Assembly: GCF_965638725.1 (NCBI RefSeq)
Contig: NC_134970.1
Location: 4,221,001 to 4,285,000 of the forward strand
Length of the DNA: 64,000 bases
Origin: Aptenodytes patagonicus
Lineage: Eukaryota > Chordata > Aves > Sphenisciformes > Spheniscidae
Direction of reading: 5' to 3'
The notes under the pieces were generated by a model. The model saw only the letters and a list, made by a program, of their open reading frames with translations. It was not told the origin of the DNA and searched no databases. The first letter of the stretch is position 1. Each line of letters starts with the position of its first letter. Both the position numbers and the translations under genes were made by a program. Below, piece by piece: positions 39,701-52,082 of this stretch.

Positions 39701-42700
39701 CCAAATTTTCTCCCTCTCCAGCCCTCTTCACTCTGCCATTTCCAGGTGGGTGGGGAAATAGATGAGCTTTGCAACAGCACTGAATGTCACCGTCAGACGC
39801 AGGGAACCTTGGAACAGCGGTAAAGCAGCAGTTGTATATTGGTGCTTTTCTTCAATATTTTAGTACATATAAAACTGGCATATCGGGGTGTGACCAAACT
39901 AAAAAAAAATGGAGATGGGGGACCTCATTAAACCACCCTTGCAAATTGATTTGCATACCTCCTGCTGCATTAGGAAGTGTGTCAACACAGTCCTGTGTTT
40001 CCATAGGACCTGCAGGGTGACCAGGCTTTAAGCATTACTCACTAAAAATTAAAGCCAAACTGGACTCCTGCCGTAGGAAACTCGCCAGATTTCTGCTCTT
40101 AAAGGAATGATAAGCCTTTGGGATGCTGCTTTTCTGACTGTGCAAAATCAGGGTCAAGTCTGGGATAAGAGCTCCTCATTAAATAGCTCCAATCCTGCTT
40201 CCCTTAAATCTGGAGGGAAGTCTTCCTCTAAGAGCAGGACCAGAACCCACCAGCAAGACAAAGGTGTGCTCCTGGCAGCCCAAATAGATTATCCTAGGGC
40301 AAAGGGCTTTTTCAGAGGTGTTCCCTTCATGTATGTTGCTCATAAGACGACAAGAAGGCCTTCCCCATCCTTTCCATTAAGCTCTCCGGTCCCAAATTCT
40401 TGTCAGTTTGCCTCAGCCTTTCAAGGGATGAGATGGTGATGGGGTTTCCCTGGTGTAACCAAGAGCAGGATCTGGGTCTCCTTGGTAAATACAGTATATT
40501 AAAGCTGCCTTCCTCATGCCACTGGAAAGCTGCCATGATTCTGCCCACATATGAACCAAAACTCATCTGCTTTGCACATTTTCCTCTTAATCCAACCTGC
40601 TCTCCAGCTCATCTTTTCTTGTTTGTGATCACTTTGGAAGGATTTGTGCCTTTGTATCAGGCACAGTCTAGCTGCTTGCTTATGACAGCACCAAGAGGGC
40701 TGCAGGTGTCAAAAGGGAATTCCTGCAGTGAAAATCTCGGATGTAGTTCTGAGGAGACACTGATAGTGGGGAGTAAGACAGTGTGAGTGTCACCTGGTGA
40801 GAAAACAGTAGAGAGTGGCAAAGAGCCATGGCACACACTGATTCGACATGTGTTAAGCGTGTAGCAGGAGCAGAAACATACACACAAAAGGGGAGAGGAA
40901 GTCAGCAGGTGTAACCCCATGAAATTACACAAGACCCATGCTTGGGTTTACCATTTTCACTTCATCACTTTCCTTCCTTCCTATTGCTGCAGGAGACACC
41001 CTCATCTGAACATCCCAAATGACGTATTTGGACTGGCACCCTTTTACTGGCCAATTCAAACCAAAGGCCATGGTTAATACTAACAGCTTTGCCAGGATTT
41101 TCTCAGATAGGGGAAATTTGCAGGTGGTGTGAAGCTAGTGATGCTGGCTTTACACAGCAGAGTGTGACCCTACAGAAGCAGAGTACCTGTCCTCAGAGCA
41201 ATGTCTCACCATCAAAAGAGACAATTTCAGCTGAGCCGTGAGCTGAGCTGCCTTCAGGCTGGGACAGGCTCAGGCGACGTCCCCACTCTGCAGTCGATCC
41301 CCCCTCAGCGCACAGCACACGTTTCGGTTTGATTGATTTTGTAATTGCTCGTTTAATTGAACAGTTACAGCAACACTATCAGGAAAAGGTTTCAGGGCTA
41401 GGAAGGGGGGTGGGAGGGTGTGGGGGTGGAAGGGGAATTGGAGCTGGGGAAAGAGCAAAATGGGTTTTTCCCTTTCTCTTAAGATGAAAACAGAAGAGGA
41501 GGCAAGGAGACGAGTTCCCTTTAGCAGGCACTGAGGAGGAAGAGAGCCGAAAACAATAAATTACAAAAAGAGAAGAAAAATGAGAAGTGGGTTGAAAAGT
41601 GTGGCAGGGCCAGAGGATCCCAGAGACTGCTTAGCCTCTAACTGACATCCTCTTCCTGCTAGCTGTGAATGCTGGCATGAGGAAAATGGGCCACAGAGAA
41701 GGAAAGCTGGGAAGCTCTGTGAACTGGAAGGGAGGAAACAAGCAGGAGAAGGTGGGAGAAGATGCCTGTGTGCCTAAATAAAAGGTGCATGAACAACATG
41801 GAGAGACAGGGAAAGACATACGTGTGTCAGAGAAGCTGCAAAGAACAGAGGGTGTATGAAAGCAAAATAGATGTGTACAGGAAGGTCTGCATTTCAAGCA
41901 CGAGTAAGGGTGATGTGTGTAGCATATACCTGTATGAGAGGTAAACCTCCAGGGAATGGGAGAGTGGACCAGCAGGTATACATAGGAAAGATGGGATGAG
42001 TGAGAGTGAAGGGAGAGTGCACATATATGAAAGGAAAGTGAGAAAAACAGAGAGAGAGAGATGGATGGACACCTCTGCAAAAGGAGGTGAGTGCGAGAGA
42101 AATCAGAACACATGCTGGCTGGGTTTATCAGTGAGCCTGCTATTGGGTATGCTTTGCTGTCATGCTGTGATATGAGGTTGCCACTTCTTTGCAAATCTGG
42201 TGCCATGCTGCTTTTAATGCCTGGGGCTGTGTAGGCACTACTTCCATGTGTCTGTAAACTTTTTGGAGCATTTCTGCCTCCGATCTGCATATACTGCCTA
42301 GGTGGGTTTCCCAAAGGGGTGAGCAGCCTCTAGTTGTTGGCACGGTGGGCATTTGCACCACTTGTCACAGCGTGTTTGTGTATACCCGTGTGAAGGGGTG
42401 GGCATGGACGTGTGTGTAAATCCGCTCGCTACGTGCCCATCTGTGCAGTAGGCATAGTGCACCTCTGCCTCTGCTTCCACGAGTCCAGATGTGGCAGCGT
42501 TACTGCGTGCCCCTCTGTGGTATGTACGTGTCTGAGCAAGGAGCATGTGCTTGTTGGGTGTGTGTCAGGAAAAGGACAGGAGAATCCAGACAGGGTCAGG
42601 GGGGAAGGTGCACACAGAGGCCATGGTACAGCTCCACAGCAAAGGAGATCAGGTTTCAGAAGAGCCTGGAGCTAGGGCTAGAGGGGGACAGGAGGTGGGC

Positions 42701-44329
42701 TTCGCTGCCTGCATTCCCTGGCAGGCAGCACAAGGCAGGTTTAAAGAATATCCTTCCATTTAGGAGTTTGTTTATTATTCTTAACTAAGCAGCTCAGACA
42801 GGCAAGCCAGCAGCACCATATCCACACTGACTTCCCAGGAAGGCAGGGAAGGGAGGGACAGGAAGGCAGATTTCCAGACTAGGGGACAAAGGGATGTATG
42901 TAGCGCTGGGAAGGGGGCAAAGCTGCTTTGCCAGCTATTTAGAAAGAGTGTGGAAGACACTCAGCTTTGGGTTGTCAGAGTGGAGTCTGGGTGGGGTGCA
43001 GCTGGAGTATGGCAAACAGGATCATAGCTGACATGCTGTTCCAAAACCCAGCAGCACCTTTGGGTTGGCTGCTCCTCTTACACTTAAGAACATCAGACTT
43101 CTGTCTGAAATTCCTCAGAACCAGAATCAGAGACTCGGCTATGTGTTTTCTAGGGAGGAAGGAGAAGTGATCTCTTCTCTCCCCTGTTAAAATCCACTTA
43201 TTCCATCAGGAGTCACAGGGCACCAGGATATTTGTGGTAATAGAAATTCCCTCACCTTGCAAGTGCGTGCATACCAGGGAGTCAATGCACATCTCCCAGC
43301 TCTGTGTTTTGGCTTGTCTGGCCCATCTAGCAAGTTTTTAGCTACTGCGGCGATGACCAAGAACACAGCAACCTAGATAGAAAGGAGAGATAGTATTGGC
43401 ATGCATTTCTCACAGGGACAGACCATATATATCTGTGGGCTCCCTCAAAGCATAGGTGATAGGGGAGGGAAAAGTTCTGCATGTCTATACATAGAGTGAA
43501 ATACACAGGAGCACTTTCCTGCCTACTGCTTGTGCACGCACACCAGCTCAGCTAAACACTGTCCATATGTGCAAAGATACACAGGTCAGCATTTTTCAGC
43601 CAGCACCTTCCACATCTGCGGACTCTAGTGTGCAAGGGAGTGCTGCAGACCCAGGTGATGGGGCATCCATCTGCAGCATGTGAGCACACACCAGACCTAC
43701 CCCACGTGTAAACAGGAGAGCTAGTGTCCTTGCAGCTCAGAGGGCAGGACTGCAAAGGAGGGACTATTTTTGCCATTCGCTGAGTGCTGATGTGTGTGCT
43801 CACACTGTCGTGAAAATGAGGTCAAGGAAGGTCATTCAGTTCAACAGTATAAATCAAGGAGGAAAGTAGAGTGGAAGCCTGTGAATACTCGGGAGATCTC
43901 ACCAGTGGGGGGTGGTCGGGGGGAGTGGAGGAAGGGCTAATGAGACCGAGAATGCCACACGCGGGTGAAGCAGAAAATAACAGTGAATGAAAGCAGCCAA
44001 ACGGTGGCAGCCAAAACAGAAGGCAGGAAAGCCCAGCCTCAGGTCCTTTATCCTGCACTATAACCAATGCTTCGTGTTAACTCACAGGATTATTCTGCCA
44101 GAGCAGGCAGAAAGGCTCCACACCCTCCAGTCCCAACCCGCTGACAGGAAACCTTTCACTGGAAACTTGCTTGCATTCAGTGCAAAATGTCTCACTTCTG
44201 TTAGCAATTTGTTCCCCATCACAAGCATTCCTGGGAGAAGTTTGGCGGGGATAGGAAATGGGCTAGGAGGGCTGTGTGCGGGACGCTTCCACCTGGCGAC
44301 CTGGTTAATAACACAATGGAGCAGACAGC

Positions 44330-44480
44330 CAGCCTTTCACCACCTCTCGCTTTCCTCCATGTCCCTCATTCCGCCTTTCACCACCTCCCCCTCCATTTCT
44401 CTCCTTTCTCCTCCCTTTTGCCAGCCTCCTCTTTCCCCTTCTCCACTTCCCCTCTTCTTTCATCCCTTTATTTTTCTGCT
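44330..44480. repeat. C/T-rich low-complexity tract
   Basis: The + strand is dominated by C and T with CCTCC and CTTTC units. A second similar tract lies at about 44640-44830. Confidence 0.7.
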
Positions 44481-46234
44481 GCTATGCGCTCTTAGCACAT
44501 TTAGACCTCGTGCTCTCTGTCCTGTCTGCAGGCCTCCCAAACTCATCACACCTGTGCCCCACCGCCCTCTTGGGTATGGCAGAACTCAGCACTTTCTCCT
44601 TGGGCTGGGTCTGAGCCTCCAAAATGCTCTTTGTCATCAGTCTTCCCCCAGCACTCTCTGGACAGAAGTCTCCCTCTCTCCCTCTTCCCTTCCCCCTTCT
44701 CTTTCTCTCCCTCACATAATATTTTCCATATGAAGAAGCCTTCCTGAAGCCGCACACTGCCCTCTCGGCGAGTCTTAGGCGGGTTAGAGGAGACCCTGGG
44801 AGCCTTTAATCCTCTCTCTCTCTCGCTTGCTTTCATCCTCAGCCACAGCTGGACGCCCCATTGATGTGGAACAGACCAAACACCAGGCCTCTCACTAAGC
44901 TGCTGCTGTGGGGCCTCTTCTCCTTTAGAGCCGAGCCGATGGCCCATGTCCTGCTTACCGAGTGCCTGCCCCATGTGCACCAGCAGCCCCTGCATGCACA
45001 CGGCCAGCACCTCTGGCCCCGGCTCTGCCTGCCTCCCCCCGGCCATGCTCCTGCTCTCACTGCTCACTGCAGCTACCGTTTCTCTGAGCCATCTTCTACC
45101 ACCTTGCTCTAAGACAAGCCCCCACCTTCTCCCTTATCCCAGCATCCTCCTTTCTCAGGATTATTTAGCATCAATTCCCCACTGCCTCGCATCCCCGCAG
45201 AGCATCAGGCCTGGATGAGGGTAAAGGACTGATTTGTGTTGCTCTGCTGAAGAAGCAACTGGTGGCGATGCCCCCAGGAAGGGCCTGGCAGGCTCCATCA
45301 TCTGGCGGATAAGGCCTTAGGACTGCAGCCTGCTTACAATTTTGGGAAGAAGGGTCTTTGCTGTCTGTTCAAGATCTCTCTTAAGGCACACTGCCAGGTG
45401 AGGCAAGGGTACACAGGTTCTCTAAAAACTTTGCAGCACGCACAAGATGGGTTCACATGGGCGCTTGCCTCCCAGAGCCAGGGGAAACAGGCGAGTGACA
45501 GAAATTGCCATGCCTGGGCACCTGCCTGCAGCCAGCAGCATGACACCCCGGGCTTTGGTCACTGCGCAGTCTGCTAGCTGAGCAGAGCATTTCGTTTTCA
45601 TTGCAAAACATGGGGAATATCGCAAAGGCACTGTGAAGGCCAGCATTTCACCTTGGTGCCAAGCTCCAGGCAGCTATGTGGCTGCTTGCGAGCAGAGACA
45701 GCACTTGGCTGCCAAAGACACCCCCCCACCTGCAAAGCCCCCTCCAGGAGACCCCATCCCCTATCCCGGCACCCCATTCCTGATCTTCCTCTGCCCTCTA
45801 GCGGCCTCGCACCCCGAAACGAGCCCTTCCCTTCGCACACAGCTCCGTGGCAGCACCCCGCCACTGCCCGGGCTCTGCAACCGCATGGAGCATCCCCAAC
45901 GCTGCTGCGACAGGGACCGCTCTGCCAGGTGTTCCTGTAGCGTTCAGCCAGGGCCAACGTATGGGGCAGGTAAAGTAAAGCTGGGAAGTCTCTGTAAGGC
46001 CACTGACATTTTAAGAAGTGTCTAATCCAAAGAGGTTTCTGTGGATTACACAGCAACGAGAGTAAATCAACGGGAAGCAAGAATTTCTATGGAAGGCAAC
46101 AGAGAAGTGTATGGTTTCATCCCTGATTGGATGAAAAGCTCAAAAGAAACTTCAGGGGGCTTTGGGGACTCCAAGTAGATAGGCAGAAGAGAGGTGGATT
46201 GATGAGAGTTCAGAGAAGGGGGAAGAAAGTGATC

Positions 46235-46620
46235 CAAGCTGTCAGAAACACAACCTAGGAGGGAAAATTAAAAGACTTGTGGATGGTTAGTCTGGAGTGG
46301 AAAGACTGAGGGGAGGCATGGCAGGCGTCATTGCATACAAAGCAAGAGAAAGGGAATAATCTGTTCTCCGAGTTCACAGTGGATACAAAAGGGAGCGAGA
46401 TGTTTAAATAGCAGGGAGAGTCAGATGTTAAGAGAAGCTTTCAAATAAGGATGGTGCAGCACTGGAGTAAGTCACCGGGAGAATGCTGCAACCTAAACTA
46501 GTTAAACAGAGATCTTTAGAAATTACATTGAAAGAGCTGATCCTACTGTGTGTCACTGGGCTAGATTAAGTGACCTCCTGAGATAACATTCATCTTATTT
46601 TCTATGATACTATAATTAAA
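46235..46620 (+). repeat. CR1 LINE 3' end, diverged, sense
   Basis: The segment shows the CR1 3' order: a 'GGCATGGCAGGCGTCATTGCA' type block, a 'GTTAAGAGAAGCTTTCAAATA' type block, 'AGTAAGTCACCGGGAGAATG' and an end of GACCTCCTGAGA with TTCTATGATACTATAATT. The terminal TTCTATGAT is the usual CR1 end. Confidence 0.6.
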
Positions 46621-48089
46621 AGCCACATTGATCCTCTGTCAGAGATGCAGCACAAGGACCAACTTCATTACTTCCTTGCTGCTCCTTAGTGACCAACATG
46701 CTAGGTCCTGGACAGACATCTCTTCATGACCTGTCCTGCCCCAAAGAGCTTCTCTCCTCAAAGACAGGACCTCCAGCGGACATGGCAAATGCAGATGCTA
46801 TGGGAAAGGATGAGGCATTGCAGTGCAGCACGGTTCTTGGCTCAGTTTGTAGGCAACCAGTTGCAGAAACTGAACTAATTGCAGACTCTTGGGATTTGTT
46901 CGTAAGAGAACGAGTGCATTCCCCCTTCTTGTTATTGAGCATCAAGTGCCTGATGAGAGAGGGATTTGGGGACAAGACAATGCGAAGATATCTAGCACAA
47001 AATGATTAGCCAGAATGTACTGTTAATAAGCTGCTTATTCATATAATTGGAAATTATTTGCAGCAAGGGTGTCACTACAGTCTTTCTGCACTGATGGAGC
47101 GAGGCAGCTAGGTACTGGCCCAGGGGAGACCACTGTGAGCACATCTGCTGGCAGTGGGGAGGCAGAGGAATTTACTGCCGTTATAGTTCTTTACTGTCAC
47201 TGCTTTGAAGGGCAGAGAAGGGCACAGGGATTTTAAGAGGAGGCAGAAGGGAATCTGCCAAGCCCCACTGACTAGGGGCATGTTTCCCAGTATGGCAAGC
47301 ACAAGGTGTCTGGGGAGCAGAGTGGAAGGACAGTCCTTCTCCAGTATCCTTACAACAGCTAGAACGAGAGTCAGGCCAAGAAAGCACGGAGTCACAACAA
47401 ATAAGACCTGCCACCACTTGTGTTTCCCAAAGCAGCTATTTGAGGTAGAGCCAGCTGTAGAAGAGCCATGAGTGAGTCCACCCCAGAGCTGTGACAGCCA
47501 TCGCTAAAGGGACACTTTGGTTGTGGCTACAGTGCACACATTGTGGCTTGATGATTGAACTGGAGGTTTCCACAGGTGGCTTTGCTCACCTTGAGGAGAG
47601 CTGGCTTTGTTCTGATTTCCAGGAGGCAGAGTTCCTCAGGGAGGCCAAGGGAAAGGAGGGGAAAAGCTACAGAAGCCATTCTCCATTCCCTCTGTTCGCT
47701 CTGCCCAGCAGGTGCATAAATACAGGGATGTGGCATTGCACCACCCCACGCCTTTCTCCTTCCCTCACCTCCACTGTGGTTGAACCCAGGCCTGCGAAGC
47801 ACCCAGGTTCAGAATCAGACACATGGAAGTTTATGTGCCTCTAAAAACTGAAACATTTCTCCATTTTTCTGAGGCCAAGGGCTGGCAGATTTTAATGATG
47901 TTGCTAGTGGGTGCATCAAGGGGTCTTTCAGGGACAGCATTGAAAGTGTAGCAAGATGGTGAAGTGTGGCTTCTGTTGATACAGTGGGGAGAAGAAAACA
48001 GCTTCTCCTTGAATTCTGCCTAATGCATCTGTGTCTTCCGAACTGGCCAAGCTCTGTTGATACAGACAATTCAATTACTGAAGTATGAA

Positions 48090-48261
48090 TTTGGTTGTAA
48101 AACAGCAGTGAAGGATTTCTGTGCCAAGCCAAGTGGTAAGCCACTAAGCTCAGCCACTTCCTCCAGCAGTACCAGTGTGGGACAGGAGGGTACAGAGAAG
48201 ACATCTGCTAATCTTCTGATTTGCCTTCAGTGTTGCCCTTTCTCTTGGCTCCAAGACAGGC
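48090..48261 (+). promoter_or_regulatory. Duplicated promoter segment with ETS/PU.1 site, upstream copy
   Basis: This segment aligns with the one before the intact gene's leader (53230-53391). The shared block CACTTCCTCCAGCAGT includes ACTTCCTC at 48156-48163, the reverse of a PU.1 core GAGGAAGT. No TATA box is obvious. PU.1 sites are typical of myeloid promoters. The transcription start is not determinable from sequence. Confidence 0.45.
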
Positions 48262-48304
48262 ATGGAGCCAAGATTCTTCCTGCTTCTGCTCTTCTGTTTT
48301 TCAG
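48262..48304 (+). CDS. Intact signal-peptide exon of the degenerate upstream copy
   Basis: The exon encodes MEPRFFLLLLFCFS plus one base and is followed by GTGAGA. It is 43 nt in phase 1, the same design as the leader exons at 53392 and 62809. The first bases of the following intron also resemble those after 53440. Because its phase is compatible, it could in principle be spliced to the intact V exons at 53932 or later as an alternative first exon. Whether it is used cannot be told from sequence. Confidence 0.6.
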
Positions 48305-50860
48305 GTGAGAGAAGGGGTGAGGCGGTACGAGAGGCAAGGGGAGCTCAGGTACAGCGTTTCTCTTGCATTTGTCTAAGGTCTTGTACAATGCATGATATTC
48401 CAGCATTAGGAAAGGAATTTTTCTGAAAGTTTCTACCACCAAAGCCAGTTTCTTTTCAAGATGGAGAAATTCTCTGCACTGCTATGAAAGGAGATGGGCC
48501 AGCTCTGGTTCCTGTTACCTGGGGATTCTGGTTTCTCCAGGACCATAAGCCAAGTCACTCTGGGCACAGTTTCCTCTTCAAAAACAGGTATAAGCTGTCA
48601 TGCAAACAACATGTCCCCTGGCACTGCCTGGCCCAGGCTCCACCACTCCCTGAAAGGACCACTGGCTCAAGGGACAACTGTCCTGGCAGTGATTCCTTCT
48701 CTGCAAGTACAATATTTAATAGAAATCACAGCTACTTAAAGACAGGCTAAATCTGTGTGAATCAAGATAGGAAGGCCTTAAAGCATTTGTTTCATGGCTG
48801 TTAAATGCCTCTTAGGAGTCGATTATTAAGATGCGGAATCCCGGGTGCTAAGGCACACCAGGCTAAGTGCACAGAGTGCTGCACCTTTGATGCAGCACAA
48901 AAAGCAACTCTGAAGGGAAGGATCCCTCTGAAAGCCTCTGTCAAGGAAAAGGAGAGTCTTTGGGAGGCAGCAAGAAAGCAAATGTACATAAAAGAGTTGC
49001 TAATTATTTTGGAACTGGGATCATCCAAATGACAGCACTGTAATCCTATTTCAGCAGCCCCCAGGAATGACTAGCACAGATTTACTATCACACACAACTG
49101 ACATAGTTTTCTGTTTCTTTACCAAACCTTTTATATCCTCAGTCTTTTGAAGCCTCCTCAGAGCCAGCTCAGGCCTGTTAACTATTCCATAGAGGGAATA
49201 TAATTCCATATATATTTGTGCTCACTGTATCTCTAGACACAAAGCTTGAATAGGTATGAAAAGATCCGTCCCTGAGCACAGTACTAAGCTGTAACCAAAG
49301 CTGGAGAATCTCCTCATCTTTTGACGACCAGTTTCCTGCCTGATCCCTCCCTTTCTCTCAAATGCACACACTGAACCCAGCAGCCATCACAAGAACTCGT
49401 GCAGAACTACAGTGGAGCTGGCACCAAGCCACTCAGCACGATTTCTTCATTTTTTAAGGGACTGTTTCTGACTCATGCTCAAGCAGGACAGCCTAAAACC
49501 AAGGAATCCCCCAACATTACAACACAAAGAACAGTTTCTACACCAGATCTTCACAGAAAGTCAGCAATCTTTGGTTGAGGAAAACTATACTTTAGTGCAA
49601 ATTTGTGATTTTTAACCCAAAAATATATCTGCTTTCTGTGAAAGATCAGATTATTTACTTAAAGTAAATTTGTGTTATCCTTTACAATACAGTAAAAGAT
49701 TAATTTGGAATAAGGAAGAGACCCCATTTTCCTACTAGCAATGCAGAGAGATGCTGAGATACAACAGTCCTTCTCTTCTCTTTCAGTGGAGAGAGCTAAA
49801 TACTGGAAATTTTGAAAATATTGCTAGGAGTCTGTCCTCCCTATATGGCACGTCATAGCCTCTTGAACAGGGAAATGTTCATAAGCCGGCACTGAAACAA
49901 CAGCATTCCTTCTGCCAGCCTGGTGCTTCATCCTCTCGCACAATTCGTGACGCTGCATAGGGCACGGACAGACCTGCGCCACGAGAAACACTGCAGAACT
50001 GGCTTCTGCAAATGCTCTGCCGCCTGCTCTCTTACAGTCCTTTTCCCTACCCTTGTTCTGTCTTATTTACCACAAGGTTTGTACTGATAAACAGGCAGAC
50101 AACACAAAAAAAATGGCTATAAAAACTATGCATATGACAAATAACCATGAAACCTGGGGGAAACATTTGAACATTCCCCAGACTCCCCTTCTCCCTAACC
50201 TTTTGTTACCTTATTGCTAGATCACACACTCCTCAGACCAAGAAGTCAAACAAAATGCTATTAAAATTTGTTACATTAGTCTCCTTTTTCTCCATTTCTG
50301 TGAAAAAAGGACAAGTTATTTTAAGGCTTACCTCAATTTTGTGTTCTTTCAAATATTTTTGCAAGAGGCTTCCCCCCCCCCCCAAACCACAACCTGAGAT
50401 AAGGCAGCCTAAGAATTTACTCAGCAACTCACAGCTCACTAGATTCTTCCACAAAGTCTGAAAAAGGGAATGACTTCCTCTACCAGAGGTTTTATACTAT
50501 CTCATTTGATAATGGGCTGAGGCTGCTCAGCTGTGAACACTGATGAGTTTCTCCCAGCTCTGCTGTGATGGTGGTAACAGGAAAGGAGAGATGGAGCGCT
50601 TATATCTTAAAGTTGCTACTATACCTAAATCCAGCAGCTTCTTCCCATCCGAACTTGGGACACTGTGGGAAAATAAGTTGTTACGGGAAAGGCAGAGAGA
50701 GCAGGCGGTGTGTGAGGTACACAGGACTGAGGTCCCAGCTGAAGCCAGGGTCTGGATTTCACCTGTGAAGACTTTATCCCATAGTGGATATGTCATTCAT
50801 GGAAGATATGTCATCATGGCTCTTAGCTGGGATTTATACTGTGGTTCTTATGTTCTGCAG
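48305..50860. other. Presumed first intron of the degenerate copy
   Basis: No V-type exon or KAWC motif was found here, although the intact gene has V1 only 491 bases after its leader. A C-run of 12 lies at 50372-50383. The overlapping 75-codon frames on both strands at about 48801-49032 have no family resemblance. Confidence 0.5.
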
Positions 50861-51210
50861 TGGTCCAATACCACTCTGCTATGGAGCTGAAGAGTCTCTC
50901 TGTTGTATGTCCCTGTAACATCCAGAACTACAACGCTACAAGAAAAGCCTGGTGCTGAATGAAAGATAATATTAAATTATTAATATAATATTAATATTAA
51001 TAATATTAATATTAATATAATATACCTATCAGCATATTAAAACAAGGCTCATTCTGAGAGAAGCACTATTCTTGATGACACCCAGAAGGGGACAATCACT
51101 GTCACAACACAGAAGCTGCAAGTTGAAGACTCAGGAGTGTACTGGTTGTGCACACTGTATGTGCTCTCATTTTTCCCAAATAAGTAAGATTAAGCTGTCT
51201 GTTTCCCAGA
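50861..51210 (+). pseudogene. Broken V-type Ig exon, paralogue of V2
   Basis: After an acceptor (TTCTGCAG) the reading frame gives S-V-V-C-P and R-K-A-W-C, then immediately a TGA stop at 50956-50958. An AT-rich microsatellite (50966-51024) then fills the space of the C'-D strands. The E-F region returns as L-D-D-T-Q and D-S-G-V-Y-W, followed by further stops and a frame change before a preserved donor GTGAGT. The sequence after the donor aligns with that after 54959. It cannot encode an Ig domain now. Confidence 0.82.
50966..51024. repeat. AT-rich microsatellite (TAATAT/ATTAATA type)
   Basis: About 59 bases made almost only of A and T in TAATATTAAT-type units. It interrupts the broken V exon at 50861-51210, at the place of the C'-D strands. 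Confidence 0.9.
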
Positions 51211-51317
51211 GTGAGTATTTCTTTTTAAGGAAAATGTGGCGCATTTTGCAGATTTCTGCCTCACTTTCTCTGCTTACCTTTTCAGTGTTCTGTATTACCT
51301 TCTCCCAGGTTACTGAG

Positions 51318-51840
51318 GAATAGCCATAGTAGGTCAGACCAAAGGTCTCCAACACTGGCTGAAGCAGATAATTAGGAAGGAGTACAAAACCAGAGAAGAA
51401 CATAGAAACAGCTCTCCAGAATACTCTCCCAGCCTCCAGTGATTTTCTGGAGAGGATATTTTTGTGACAATAGCAATGGCTAAATTCTTTTTCCTCTTTA
51501 ATTCATCTACTCATTCTGCTGACACATAAAAACTTTTGGTATATGAACATCCCGTGGCAGTGAACTCCACACTTGATGCATGCATGGAGAATTTCCTTTC
51601 TTCCTTGTCTCCTAACTAGTGACTTTCTTCTTATAACAGCCAGTGAATTATTGCTCCCGTTCTCTCTCCCTGCTATTCCTTATTTTACAGCCTTTTGTAG
51701 TATCACCGCTGTCATTTCCTTTCCAGGCAAAAAGTTGTTTTAGTAATTTCTTGTACATAAGGTGCCTCAGATCTTTCTCTGTCTTGGCTGTTTTTCTCTG
51801 ATCACCAACTCAGCTGACAAATTCAGAGCAAAGACTCCTG
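51318..51840 (-). repeat. CR1 LINE 3' end, diverged, antisense
   Basis: The start reads GAATAGCCATAGTAGGTCAG and continues with ACCAAAGGTCTCCAACACTGGC. This is the reverse complement of the conserved CR1 3' tail widespread in sauropsids. The rest aligns loosely with the expected upstream CR1 sequence (loss-of-ground phrases around 'GTGAACTCCACAC'). It sits between the two broken V exons. Confidence 0.65.
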
Positions 51841-52082
51841 ATGTTTTTGTTACAACAAGCTTTGCTTTGTTTGGGGACGTGATTATATTATTCTAAAATT
51901 TCTTCAGAAGGACAGAATATTTTGGATATTTATTTTTTATTCAGCATCCCAGTTCAATTCGACCCTCCTGTAGCTAAAATGCTTGTGAATTGGATTACAA
52001 TATCGTGCTTATTCTAATTGTGGGAAACTGATATAATTGGACGGTTTGTCTGGACCTTACTAACCAGTTTGACCTTTTCCAG

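Larger units (their letters stand above)
20966..48060. other. Long non-coding interval, no gene seen
   Basis: Apart from the repeats and candidate elements listed separately, no exon, tRNA or rRNA was recognised. About 36600-38100 is notably AT-rich with many A/T homopolymers, and 44300-44830 is pyrimidine-rich. Open frames up to 248 codons (43987-44733) fall in biased composition. A long non-coding RNA could be present and would not be visible to this reading. Confidence 0.5.

Noticed and set aside
41631-42314. 227-codon minus-strand frame rich in Ser, His and Cys
   Set aside because: Arises from a purine-rich low-complexity stretch on the + strand; no domain.
43987-44733. 248-codon + frame
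   Set aside because: The second half is a C/T-rich tract giving Ser/Pro/Leu runs; not a protein.
48801-49032. Mirror-image 75-codon frames on both strands
   Set aside because: Overlapping antisense frames of equal length are a codon-composition effect. Neither has family features.
49786-49820. Possible V-exon start after CTTTCAG with A-K-Y-W-K
   Set aside because: A stop follows within a few codons and no cysteine, D-x-G-x-Y-x-C or DD-T motif follows at V-domain spacing.
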